55,774 bases of DNA. Source: Ruminiclostridium sp. GTDB lineage: Bacteria > Bacillota > Clostridia > Oscillospirales > Ruminococcaceae. A program made the position numbers and the translations under genes. The notes beneath the pieces were generated by a model. That model was not told the DNA's origin. It made no database searches and saw only the letters and a program-made list of their open reading frames with translations. The stretch covers positions 1 through 55,774 of the forward strand of contig JAGAWN010000245.1 of the NCBI GenBank assembly GCA_017941355.1, given 5' to 3'. Below, in pieces: positions 7,427-15,593 of the stretch (its first letter is position 1; every line of letters begins with the position of its first letter).

Positions 7427-8287
7427 ATGGAACTTACAAATATAAGCACGATCAAAGATGTGATGAGCAGGAACGGTGTTTCCTTCACGAAATCGCTGGG
7501 ACAGAATTTTCTCATCAATCCGGCGGTCTGCCCTAAGATCGCCGATCTGGGCGGCTGCAAAAAAGGCGCTGCCGCAATCGAGATAGGAACGGGTATCGGA
7601 GTGCTGACAAAGGAACTCGCTCTGCGCAGTGACAAGGTACTCGCCATTGAGATAGACGAGCGGCTGAGACCGGTACTTGCCGAAACTCTCGCTGAGTTCG
7701 ACAACGTAGAGATCGTATTTGCCGATATCCTCAAAACAGACTTATCGGCACTGATAAGCGAAAAGTTGTCCGGATACAGCGACATCGTGGTATGCGCGAA
7801 CCTGCCCTACTACATCACTTCACCGGTGATAATGAAGCTTCTGGAGGAACGTCCGCCTATTCGCTCGATAACTGTTATGGTGCAGAAAGAAGCTGCCGAG
7901 CGGTTATGCGCCGCGGTAGGTTCAAGAGAATGCGGGGCTGTAACGGCGGCTGTGAATTACTACAGCACCCCGAAGATGCTGTTCAGAGTCGGACGCGGGA
8001 GCTTCATGCCCTCACCCAATGTTGACAGTGCCGTGATCCGGCTGGATATCCCGGAAAAGCCGAGATATGCCGTGTCCGACGAAAAGCTGTTCTTTAAGAT
8101 AGTCCGTTCCTCATTCGCCCAGCGCCGCAAACAGATACTGAATCCTCTCGGCGCGGCTCTGGGAATACCCAAACCGGAGCTTGCGAAGCTGCTCGAAGAA
8201 TGCGGCATAAAGACGACCGCACGTCCGGAAGAACTCAAAATGGAAGAAATTGTCGCCCTTTGCGAAAAAATTTCAGCATATAATTGA
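7427..8287 (+). CDS. rsmA: 16S rRNA dimethyladenosine transferase RsmA/KsgA
   Basis: Protein of 286 residues that dimethylates two adjacent adenosines near the 3' end of 16S rRNA. The N-terminal FTKSLGQNFLIN, SAM-binding EIGTGIGVLT (52-61) and the catalytic NLPYY (from residue 125) are all present, as is the C-terminal helical domain with SFAQRRKQI. The start matches the family pattern (MELTNISTIKDV), although no good ribosome binding site precedes it; instead a strong hairpin ends 9 nt before the ATG. The last gene of the operon. Confidence 0.95.
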   Translation: MELTNISTIKDVMSRNGVSFTKSLGQNFLINPAVCPKIADLGGCKKGAAAIEIGTGIGVLTKELALRSDKVLAIEIDERLRPVLAETLAEFDNVEIVFADILKTDLSALISEKLSGYSDIVVCANLPYYITSPVIMKLLEERPPIRSITVMVQKEAAERLCAAVGSRECGAVTAAVNYYSTPKMLFRVGRGSFMPSPNVDSAVIRLDIPEKPRYAVSDEKLFFKIVRSSFAQRRKQILNPLGAALGIPKPELAKLLEECGIKTTARPEELKMEEIVALCEKISAYN

Positions 8288-8300
8288 TCGCTCCCTTTTT

Positions 8301-8354
8301 CTGACACGTTTTTCCCGTTCTTTATGGTATCATATTTACACTTATATATGATAC
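8301..8354 (+). promoter_or_regulatory. Candidate spoIIE control region with 9-bp inverted repeat
   Basis: CTGACA (8301-8306) and TATCAT (8328-8333) are 21 bp apart, the unusual spacing known for the Spo0A-activated spoIIE promoter of B. subtilis. GTATCATAT (8327-8335) and ATATGATAC (8346-8354) form a perfect 9-bp inverted repeat that spans the putative -10 and start. No clear Spo0A box was recognised. Confidence 0.35.
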
Positions 8355-8369
8355 GAAAGGACGTTGAAA

Positions 8370-10652
8370 ATGGAAAGGACAGATTCTTTCACACAAACGG
8401 TCAGAGAAAGGGATTTTTCTTTTATCAGAAACTGTGCAATAACCGCAGTTGGATTCTTTCTCGCTCTTACACGGCTGTTCGGACTTCCCGCGCCGTTTGC
8501 CGCTGCCGGGATATGCGCTATGAGCGGCATCGAGAGCGTTTTCATGTTCGTGGGCGCAGCATCGGGCTATGTGATAAACGGCGGTATTGAGATGTGCGTC
8601 CCTTACATAGCTGCAATGGGCGCGCTTACCGTAATGCGGCTGGTCATCACATCTTTCACGCACAGACCGCGCTCGGTTTTTTTACGGATCCTGCAATCGG
8701 CAGCCGCGGGAATATGCGTTTTCGGTGCAAATATTTTCACATCGGATTCGGTTTACGGTATTTTCCTGTCTGCATCATTCGGCGTTATATCGGCTGTATT
8801 CGCTTACTGCGCGGACAGTCTGCGCTCCGCGGGCATGAAAGCTGCGTTCACCGAGCATAAAGCAGTAAGCGTCGCTGCGGTGAGCATACTTTTCGTTCTG
8901 CTGACCGCAGCGCTTACAAGTCTTGAGATCGGAGTTATAAACATCGGCGTGTTCCTGTCAGTTCTTGCGGTGCTGTACTCCTCCGAAGTCAGAGCGGAGC
9001 CGTCCGCCGCTGTATGCGCTGTACTTTCTTCTGCCGGCATAGCCGCGGGAAAGCCGGAATTCGCGGCTTCCTGTATAATGATCTCGGTCACGGCACCCGT
9101 GATAATGCTGCTGGAGCGGTACGGTCGCATTACCCGCGCCTGCGCGTTCATTCTCACGCTCGGTACGGGTATGATAATAACCGGGATAACCGAAACAAAC
9201 GGTATAGCCGCATTGTCATCGGCAGCCGCGGCAGTGGTATTTATGGCAGTCCCGGAAAAATTCTCACCTTTCTCCGCTTTTGTAAGTCAGGCGGAAATAA
9301 CGTCTGCCGCACGCCCGTTCGCTGCTTTCGGCAGGCGGCTTGCGGGAATGGGAGACGCGATAGACGATATGCGCTCCGCTGTGATACGGACATCAAAAGC
9401 GCTGGAAGCCGAGAATACCCGCGATATTTCATGGGTTTACAACAAGGCTTCCGAGAATATATGCAGGAACTGCCACTCGAATATGAAATGCTGGGGAAAG
9501 CTGTATAACGACACCGCGGACATTATGAACAAGGCGGTCGCGCAGCTGAAAAACGGCTGCTTCGTAAACGAATCCGCTCTCGGAGGACATCTGCAAACCT
9601 CCTGCCCCGAAAGAAGCAGACTTGCGGCTGAACTTAACAGACAGTACGCTGTGTACTGCTCTGCTGAAAGTGCGTCAAGAAAGATATCCGAACTGCGAAG
9701 CGTACTTACCGGTCAGCTCGGAGCAGCCGGGACGATACTTCACAAAATGTCCGAGGAACTGGATCGGAACGATACATTCGACAGTGCGGCGGCGGAAGCG
9801 GCAGAAAGCGTATTCTCGGAATCGGGTCTGACCGCGGCAGCGGTAATAGCTATTGTGATAAACAGCAGACTCAGTATAGATGCTTACGGAACGGGAACGC
9901 TTCTTGTCACACCGGAAGAACTCTCCGACAGGCTTGCCGTCGCGCTGCATAAGGAGCTTGATCTTCCTATGATCTCGGAAAGCGGCGGGCGTGTTCACAT
10001 AACAGTATCGGAGCGTGCAAGATATGACGCACAGATAAAGGTTTTCAGAAAGAACAAATCCGGTAACCGCCACAGCGGGGACTGCGCGGAATGTTTCAAC
10101 GACGGGCGCGGCAGCGTTTATATGATACTTTCCGACGGTATGGGAAGCGGCAGCAGAGCAAGGATAGACAGTGCCTTCTCCTGCGGTATGCTTTCAAAAC
10201 TGCTGAAAGCGGGGATAGATCTTGACGCGTCGCTTGAAATGCTTAACACTTCCCTGCTGGTAAAGTCCTCCGACGAAAGCTTTGCTACCCTCGATCTCTG
10301 CCGCATAGACCTCAATACCGGCGATGTTCTGCTGTGCAAGGCGGGAGGTGCTTCCACATATATACGGTGCGGTGACACTTTCGCCTGCATCGGAGAGGAC
10401 GGACTTCCGCTGGGAGTCGGATTTGAAGCCCGATACAAAGGCAAGCTTTTCCGCATTTCCGAGGGAGATATCATCATAATGACCAGTGACGGCGCGGAGT
10501 TCGATCAGGGCTGGCTCGAACAGCTCGTTATGCGTGACAGACACGCCGATATCGACAAAATAACAGAAACCGCCGGAGAGGCTGTGCGGCTCTCATCTGA
10601 CAAGGAAAGCGAGGACGATATAACGATAATAGGGGTAAAACTTGTACGATAA
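8370..10652 (+). CDS. spoIIE: Stage II sporulation protein E (membrane PP2C phosphatase)
   Basis: About 760 residues. SpoIIE dephosphorylates SpoIIAA to activate sigma-F in the forespore and associates with FtsZ at the polar septum. The first ~320 residues are strongly hydrophobic with many membrane segments. A middle region follows with the Cys cluster CRNCHSNMKCW (about 365-375). The C-terminal PP2C domain begins near residue 585 with MILSDGMGSG and contains LCKAGGAS and a late MTSDGAEFD metal-binding motif. ATG 8370 is preferred over TTG 8364 because AAAGGA ends 8 nt before the ATG. It is direct evidence for a sporulation programme. Length is slightly below B. subtilis SpoIIE (827). Confidence 0.95.
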   Translation: MERTDSFTQTVRERDFSFIRNCAITAVGFFLALTRLFGLPAPFAAAGICAMSGIESVFMFVGAASGYVINGGIEMCVPYIAAMGALTVMRLVITSFTHRPRSVFLRILQSAAAGICVFGANIFTSDSVYGIFLSASFGVISAVFAYCADSLRSAGMKAAFTEHKAVSVAAVSILFVLLTAALTSLEIGVINIGVFLSVLAVLYSSEVRAEPSAAVCAVLSSAGIAAGKPEFAASCIMISVTAPVIMLLERYGRITRACAFILTLGTGMIITGITETNGIAALSSAAAAVVFMAVPEKFSPFSAFVSQAEITSAARPFAAFGRRLAGMGDAIDDMRSAVIRTSKALEAENTRDISWVYNKASENICRNCHSNMKCWGKLYNDTADIMNKAVAQLKNGCFVNESALGGHLQTSCPERSRLAAELNRQYAVYCSAESASRKISELRSVLTGQLGAAGTILHKMSEELDRNDTFDSAAAEAAESVFSESGLTAAAVIAIVINSRLSIDAYGTGTLLVTPEELSDRLAVALHKELDLPMISESGGRVHITVSERARYDAQIKVFRKNKSGNRHSGDCAECFNDGRGSVYMILSDGMGSGSRARIDSAFSCGMLSKLLKAGIDLDASLEMLNTSLLVKSSDESFATLDLCRIDLNTGDVLLCKAGGASTYIRCGDTFACIGEDGLPLGVGFEARYKGKLFRISEGDIIIMTSDGAEFDQGWLEQLVMRDRHADIDKITETAGEAVRLSSDKESEDDITIIGVKLVR

Positions 10653-10665
10653 AACACGAAAAATT

Positions 10666-10683
10666 TTTGTAAATATTTACAAA
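10666..10683. repeat. 18-bp perfect palindrome upstream of the GSF-repeat gene
   Basis: TTTGTAAATATTTACAAA reads the same on both strands with no loop. It lies 13 bp after the spoIIE stop and 34 bp before the -35 of the next promoter, a position suitable for a dimeric regulator site. Confidence 0.7.
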
Positions 10684-10717
10684 TCATTTCTCTGACTTAA
10701 AAAATTCGAGAAATTTA

Positions 10718-10746
10718 TTGCATTATGAAAAATATTGTGGTATAAT
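10718..10746 (+). promoter_or_regulatory. Promoter for GSF-repeat/glycosyltransferase-like pair
   Basis: TTGCAT (10718-10723), 17-bp spacer ending in TGTGG, TATAAT (10741-10746). It gives a leader of about 80 nt before GTG 10835. Confidence 0.65.
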
Positions 10747-10834
10747 GTATAAATGATATTATGCCTATCAGCGACTTTTTTCATAAAACAGTCAATAATA
10801 CTTTTAGGATTTTTTGAGAAACGAGGTGATCACG

Positions 10835-11797
10835 GTGAACAACTGCAGTTGGTATCTGTGGCTCGGCGGCAGAAAGATATTCAATATCAGACAGCTGAGA
10901 GAAAACTTTGATACAGCACTGCTCACCGGATACTTCCTCGGAGGAAGCCTGACCAAATGGCTCTCGGATCTCGGCGAATACAGCATTTTGAAACGGCTGT
11001 CAACGATAGATCTGAACGGTGATATCGGGATTCAGCTTGAGTTCGCTTTCGGCGTTTCACCCGACAGAAAGCCGCAGGAGCAGGAAGCACCCGCGCCGGA
11101 ACAGCCCGATACTGCGGAAACTCCCGACACCGCGGTTATCCCGGTCATTGCCGGTTCGTCATTTAACGGTACAGGCTCATTCTACGGTCTTGCGGAAAAC
11201 TCTGCGGCGGGGATCCTGCCCGGTTCATTCACCGGAACACTTCCCGGCTCTTTCGGCGGATCAGTTTCCGCTGCGCCGGCAGGTTCATACAAAGGACTTG
11301 CCGAGAGCTCTTTCGCCTATATTGTAGGCAACGCGCTCGCCGCAAGGTTTACATCGAGTTTCGGCTCCTACTCCTCGTTTGTCAGCGGACAGGCACTCAA
11401 TATTGCTTCATCCGCTTTCGGCGGCTCCGGCAGCAGCTTTGCTCTGATGATCGGCAGAAATCTGTTCGGTGCGGGAGTTTCCGGTTCATTCGCAGGTTCA
11501 TCGTTCAGCATCGGAAGCTTCGGATACTACTTAGGCAAATACGGACAGTTCACATTCGGTTCGGGCGGTTCTTTCTACGGCTCATTCGGGCTATATCTGC
11601 TTTCTCTGCTGATGTCGGCAGGCAGCAGTTCCGGCAGCCCCGGCAGTTTCGGGAATATCGGTATGTTCTTCGGTGAGGGGAGTTTCCGTTACAGCGCGGC
11701 AGGGGTCACCATTACTGCCGAGGAATACCGCAGAACGCTCATCAACCTTTCCTCCTGCCCCCTCAACGCTTACGGATACGGAATTAATCTGGTATGA
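10835..11797 (+). CDS. Gly/Ser/Phe-rich repeat protein of unknown function (GSF-repeat protein)
   Basis: About 320 residues from GTG 10835, chosen because GAGGTGATC ends 4 nt before it; an upstream in-frame TTG at 10814 lacks a site. Residues 1-72 form a folded-looking domain (SWYLWLGGRKIFNI, then a GYFLGGSLTKWLSDLGEY stretch), of a type I have seen at the N-terminus of diverse clostridial proteins. After an acidic/Pro linker (78-104), the rest is low complexity, dominated by GSF, SSF, GSY and FG units: GSFTGTLPGSFGGS, SGSFAGSSFSIGSFGYY, GSGGSFYGSFGLY. There is no signal peptide or sorting motif. The gene overlaps the next by ATGA. The function is unknown; a structural, assembly-prone or glycosylated protein is possible. 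Confidence 0.8.
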   Translation: MNNCSWYLWLGGRKIFNIRQLRENFDTALLTGYFLGGSLTKWLSDLGEYSILKRLSTIDLNGDIGIQLEFAFGVSPDRKPQEQEAPAPEQPDTAETPDTAVIPVIAGSSFNGTGSFYGLAENSAAGILPGSFTGTLPGSFGGSVSAAPAGSYKGLAESSFAYIVGNALAARFTSSFGSYSSFVSGQALNIASSAFGGSGSSFALMIGRNLFGAGVSGSFAGSSFSIGSFGYYLGKYGQFTFGSGGSFYGSFGLYLLSLLMSAGSSSGSPGSFGNIGMFFGEGSFRYSAAGVTITAEEYRRTLINLSSCPLNAYGYGINLV

Positions 11798-12642
11798 ACG
11801 CAATTCATGTAAATTCAACAGCGCCGTTCTTTGTGCGCCATCCCGGTGCGGAATACGCGGTAGAGGACTTCGGTCTTTACTGCGAGGTGATTTCCGCGCT
11901 CCAATGGCGAAAAATGAACGGCGATATCTATATGGTGACGGACAGCATAGCTGCCGACTATTACCGCAGACTCGGCATAGACAAGGTATGGAACGGGATA
12001 TCGGAGATACTTCCCGCCGACTGCGAGGGCATAGACCCGGAAATGTTCTGGGCTGCCGGGAAGCTGCTTGCTCTGCGGGACATACCGGAGAACGCTGCGC
12101 TTGTAGATGAGGATCTTATCGTCTGGAACACGCTTTCTCTTTCGGATACGGCAGTGACCTGCGCACACAGGGAATACATATCTCCCGACATTTATCCCGA
12201 TCCTCACCTTTTCGGTGTACGCGGATTTTCTCTGCTCGACAGGCTTGATCTGTCGGTACTTCCCTGCAATACGGCTTTTCTGTATATACCGGACAGTTCG
12301 CTGCGACTGTTCTATGCCAATCAGTCGATAGCGTTCATGAAAGAGTGTTCGGCGGAAAAGTCCGCTGACAGGCTTTGCAGAATGGTATTCGCGGAACAGC
12401 GTCTTTTGGCGATGCTGTGCGAAATGACCGGCACTCCGATCGAAGCGCTGCTGGATATGGACAAGCTGTTCATTGCTCAGGACGGTTTCACTCATCTATG
12501 GGGAGCCAAACAGGCTATGCGTGATAATGATGATCTGAGAAACGGATTTCTCGAACGCTGCCGCAGACGTATAAGGAATGACTTTCCGGAATATGGTTAT
12601 GTTATCGAAGCAATAGACAATACGCAGAAAAAAGCCCCGTGA
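11794..12642 (+). CDS. DUF6734-like putative glycosyltransferase-fold protein
   Basis: Protein of 282 residues, soluble. It resembles DUF6734 proteins in overall plan: an early LYCEVISALQWRK helix, IYMVTD at 45-50 (compare the VTD step of GT-A folds), MFWAAGKLLAL at 84-94 and an acidic VDEDLIVW at 104-111 in the place of a GT-A metal-binding DxD. This is a remote pattern match, so catalysis is inference. Translationally coupled (ATGA) to the Ser/Gly-rich repeat protein, it is well placed to modify it. The 3' end runs into the terminator at 12628-12662: the stop codon lies in the stem. Confidence 0.6.
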   Translation: MNAIHVNSTAPFFVRHPGAEYAVEDFGLYCEVISALQWRKMNGDIYMVTDSIAADYYRRLGIDKVWNGISEILPADCEGIDPEMFWAAGKLLALRDIPENAALVDEDLIVWNTLSLSDTAVTCAHREYISPDIYPDPHLFGVRGFSLLDRLDLSVLPCNTAFLYIPDSSLRLFYANQSIAFMKECSAEKSADRLCRMVFAEQRLLAMLCEMTGTPIEALLDMDKLFIAQDGFTHLWGAKQAMRDNDDLRNGFLERCRRRIRNDFPEYGYVIEAIDNTQKKAP

Positions 12643-12662
12643 ATTGCGGCACGGGGCTTTTT
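12628..12662. terminator. Bidirectional terminator between the glycosyltransferase-like gene and ireB
   Basis: GCCCCGTG (12634-12641) and CACGGGGC (12650-12657) form the GC core, extended by A6 on the left and T5 on the right, so it works for both converging genes. The left arm contains the end of the plus-strand gene. Confidence 0.9.
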
Positions 12663-12673
12663 GTATTTGTCTG

Positions 12674-12919
12674 TCATTCTCCGAGATAATTCTTAACGAG
12701 AGCCTGCAGCAGTTCGTCACGGTCAATTCTTCGTATAAGGCTGCGGGCATTGTTGTAAGTCGTTATGTATGTCGGATCCTCTGACAATATGTACCCGACA
12801 AGCTGATTTATAGGATTATACCCTTTCTCGTTCAGAGCCTGATACACCGTAGTGAGAATCTCTTTCATTTCATGATCGCGTTCGTCCTTTACGGAGAAAG
12901 TCATTGTTTTATCCTGCAT
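12674..12919 (-). CDS. ireB: IreB family regulatory phosphoprotein (UPF0297)
   Basis: Small protein of 81 residues. In enterococci IreB is phosphorylated by the Ser/Thr kinase IreK and lowers cephalosporin resistance; the family is widespread in Firmicutes. Recognised by [20 protein letters not shown], then [19 protein letters not shown] and [11 protein letters not shown]. The Thr residue near the N-terminus (MQDKTMTFS) is the expected phosphorylation region. ATG 12919 is chosen because GGAAGG lies 9 nt before it; the 22-residue upstream extension is not family-like. The usual partners alaX/ruvX (yrrK, yrzB) are not beside it here. Confidence 0.92.
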   Translation of the reverse strand: MQDKTMTFSVKDERDHEMKEILTTVYQALNEKGYNPINQLVGYILSEDPTYITTYNNARSLIRRIDRDELLQALVKNYLGE

Positions 12920-13003
12920 ATCCTGATACCTTCCTTTAATTGATATATCTGCAAAATCTCTGTACGGATTTGCGGCAATACTCAAATATTATCTCTCTAT
13001 TAT

Positions 13004-13031
13004 ATTATACACATTTTCTGAAATTAATCAA
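13004..13031 (-). promoter_or_regulatory. Promoter for ireB
   Basis: On the minus strand TTGATT (13026-13031), 16-bp spacer, TATAAT (13004-13009) preceded by TGTG. The whole gap between ireB and the DivIVA-like gene (12920-13220) is AT-rich and holds only this promoter and the opposing one. Confidence 0.65.
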
Positions 13032-13104
13032 TACTTTTTTCAAAAAAAACTGTTTTTCTTTTAAAAGATAAAAAAATATTGTGCATTTTTATCAATAATT
13101 ACTA

Positions 13105-13133
13105 TTGAAAGATATAAAACATTTTGTTATAAT
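13105..13133 (+). promoter_or_regulatory. Promoter for DivIVA-like gene
   Basis: TTGAAA (13105-13110), 17-bp spacer, TATAAT (13128-13133). A leader of about 80 nt follows before the ribosome binding site AAGGAGG. Confidence 0.75.
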
Positions 13134-13220
13134 ATAAATATTAGGGAACTGTACCCTGCTTTGTTTGTTTTGCTGCAATCATTCCGGGCGTACATTCTAT
13201 CGTTTCAAGGAGGCATCTTT

Positions 13221-15593
13221 ATGGCAGACGCTAAACAGGATAAAAAGAATCAGCAGCAAAAGGAGCCCAACAGTGAAGGTCTTGGCTTTAAACGAGTTAT
13301 GGGCGGCTTCGATGTAAACGAAGTCAATCTGTACATAAACAAGCTGAGAAAGCAGATGAAAGAGCAGGAGACTGAGTTTGAAAGAAGGATCTCAAATCTT
13401 CAGACAAACCTCGAAGATGCTCATAAGGAAGCTGCACAGGCAAAATCAGAAAAGAAAACCGCGGAACAGGCGGCTGCTACAGCCTCCGCTCCTATTATAA
13501 AAGACAGCTCCGCAGAGACCAAAAAGCTGATCGACGAACTGAAAGCCGAAAGCGACAAGAAAATAATGGAGCTGCGCAAGAGCGTACTCGACGAGCGCCG
13601 CAACGTTGCAAAATTCGATAAAGAATGTGCAATGGCAAAGATGTCCGAGAAGAAAGTCCGCGAAGAGTATGACAAACTCAAGGAAAAGTATCTCGAACTC
13701 AAGAAAAAGGGCGGCGGAAACGCTGCTCCCGGAAAAGCAGTTACTACCAGCAACGCCGATGCAGTAATGGCGGAAGCAAGCGCATACGCAAAGGAGATCG
13801 TTGCTGCCGCAAAGAGTTATGCCGCAGAAGCTGTAAAGGCTGCCGACAAGTACAAGGCAGATGTCGAAGCCGAACTTAAAGTACGTTCGGACAAACTCAA
13901 CGAAGTAAAGACAAAGCTTGATGCTCAGATCAGGAAAACTCAGACCGAACAGGCTGAGTCCGCAGCAAAAGTCAAGGAGATCACTGGAAAGATCGGCGCG
14001 CTCACTTCCCTTTTCGATTCTTTTGCCGAGCAGTTCAATTCCGTAAACACACAGATATCCGGAGTTACTTCCAATATCGACAATATTTGCAGACAGTTCA
14101 ACGAAACAAGCGGTCAGATCGGAGATGTTGCAAAACATATCACCGAGGCTACAAGCCAGATCGACTCCGTTTCAAAGCAGATCAACGAAACAACCGGTCA
14201 GATCAATACCGTTTCAAAGCAGATCAATGAAACCACAGGTCAGATAGACACCGTTTCAAAACAGATCAATGAAACATCTGCGCAGATAACCGGCTTCGCA
14301 AAGACCATAAGCGAGACGACCGACAAGATCAACGACGCTTCCAGACAGATGAATGAGACGACCGGAATGATAACCGAAGCGTCCAAACAGATGAACGCTA
14401 CTTCCGGAATGATAAGCGAAGCCTCCAAGAAGATCAACGAGACTTCCGGAATAGTTTCCGAGGCTTCAAAGAAGATAGGCGAAACAACCGGTCTTGTTAC
14501 GGAAGCTTCAAAGCAGATGACAGGCTTCTCCGAGCAGCTCAACGGTACCAAGTCTGACATTGACGGCATCACAAAGCTTGTCGATGCAACCAAATCCAAG
14601 ATCGACGGAGCAAAGAACGGCGTTACGGAGGCGCAGAACGCAGCCAATGCACAGGCTTCCGCCGCAGATCTCTCGCCTATCGCTATGATAAGCCAGGAGC
14701 TTTCCGCAGCAGCCGGGTCTATCAAGGCAAAGCTTGTTATGCCCGTATTTGACGAAAGCAAGTTCAGCACTGCAAAGATCGACGCACTCAAGAGCAAGTT
14801 CAAATTTGAGACAACATTTGAACAGACCGGATCCAATGTTGTTGAAGACGATGATGACGAGTTCAACGACAGCAATATCATCTCTTCTCTGGAGATAGAA
14901 TCTCCCGATACAACTATTCCCAGCGATGACGATCTTATGGCTGATGTTCCCGATGTCATCACGGCTCCCGTATTTGAGGAAAGCAAGCCTGCCGCTAAGG
15001 CACCCGCAAAAGCTCCGGCACCTGCCAAACCCGACAAGACCGACAGACCCGGACTTGACTCCGACTTTGAAGATTTCTTCCTCACCGAACCCAAAGACGA
15101 TGATATGTCCGGTGACATTCCGCTCATCAATATGGAAGGTGTCGGCGTAGTTGACGACTTCTCGCTCGATACGACTCCCGATCCTATCGGAAGCGACTTT
15201 GATATCGCACCTATCGACAAAACTGCAAAGGCAGAAAAGGGTTCCGATCTCGGCGCCGATATCTATGATATGGCTATTGATCCCGCCGGTACCGACGATG
15301 ATACTCTCGCCAATATGATGGCTGAAGCGAGTGCTGCCGAAAAAGCCGCAAACGTTGACCTCACTCCTTCCGATCTCAACTTCGACGAGGAAAACACACT
15401 TCCGTCCTCAGCATCAGACGATTTCGGTGAATTTGCCGATCTCTTCGCTGCCGGATCTACACAGACCACTGTTTCCAACGAAAAGCAGAAACCCGCATTC
15501 AGAAAGCCTTCCGACGATCCGTGGTCATTCGGAAGCGACGGCTCGGATTCGGATCTCTCTTCTGATTCCGACCTTTCGGATCTTCTTATATGA
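13221..15593 (+). CDS. DivIVA-like coiled-coil protein with 14-residue repeats
   Basis: About 790 residues. ATG 13221 is chosen because AAGGAGG is 7 nt upstream. Residues 22-45 (GFKRVMGGFDVNEVNLYINK) match the N-terminal membrane-curvature segment of DivIVA/GpsB proteins. A long coiled coil follows, then about ten copies of a 14-residue unit of the type TGQIDTVSKQINET between roughly residues 290 and 435, the two-heptad repeat of a parallel coiled coil and similar to chemoreceptor signalling helices. The last third is acidic, Pro/Asp/Ser-rich and probably disordered. No membrane segment. A scaffold at poles or septum is likely; partner unknown. It overlaps the fumarase-like gene by ATGA. Confidence 0.8.
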   Translation: MADAKQDKKNQQQKEPNSEGLGFKRVMGGFDVNEVNLYINKLRKQMKEQETEFERRISNLQTNLEDAHKEAAQAKSEKKTAEQAAATASAPIIKDSSAETKKLIDELKAESDKKIMELRKSVLDERRNVAKFDKECAMAKMSEKKVREEYDKLKEKYLELKKKGGGNAAPGKAVTTSNADAVMAEASAYAKEIVAAAKSYAAEAVKAADKYKADVEAELKVRSDKLNEVKTKLDAQIRKTQTEQAESAAKVKEITGKIGALTSLFDSFAEQFNSVNTQISGVTSNIDNICRQFNETSGQIGDVAKHITEATSQIDSVSKQINETTGQINTVSKQINETTGQIDTVSKQINETSAQITGFAKTISETTDKINDASRQMNETTGMITEASKQMNATSGMISEASKKINETSGIVSEASKKIGETTGLVTEASKQMTGFSEQLNGTKSDIDGITKLVDATKSKIDGAKNGVTEAQNAANAQASAADLSPIAMISQELSAAAGSIKAKLVMPVFDESKFSTAKIDALKSKFKFETTFEQTGSNVVEDDDDEFNDSNIISSLEIESPDTTIPSDDDLMADVPDVITAPVFEESKPAAKAPAKAPAPAKPDKTDRPGLDSDFEDFFLTEPKDDDMSGDIPLINMEGVGVVDDFSLDTTPDPIGSDFDIAPIDKTAKAEKGSDLGADIYDMAIDPAGTDDDTLANMMAEASAAEKAANVDLTPSDLNFDEENTLPSSASDDFGEFADLFAAGSTQTTVSNEKQKPAFRKPSDDPWSFGSDGSDSDLSSDSDLSDLLI
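14150..14525 (+). repeat. Coding tandem repeat, 42-bp unit
   Basis: Successive 14-codon units in the DivIVA-like gene, for example TGQINTVSKQINET, TGQIDTVSKQINET, SAQITGFAKTISET, TDKINDASRQMNET, TGMITEASKQMNAT and SGMISEASKKINET. The first units are closest to each other and the later ones diverge, as expected for stepwise duplication. Confidence 0.85.

Noticed and set aside
14150-14525. Regular repeats as a possible CRISPR array
   Set aside because: The repeats stay in frame and encode 14-residue coiled-coil units without unique spacers.
14240-15220. 326-codon minus-strand Ser-rich frame
   Set aside because: Reverse strand of the DivIVA-like repeats; its apparent repeats come from that gene.
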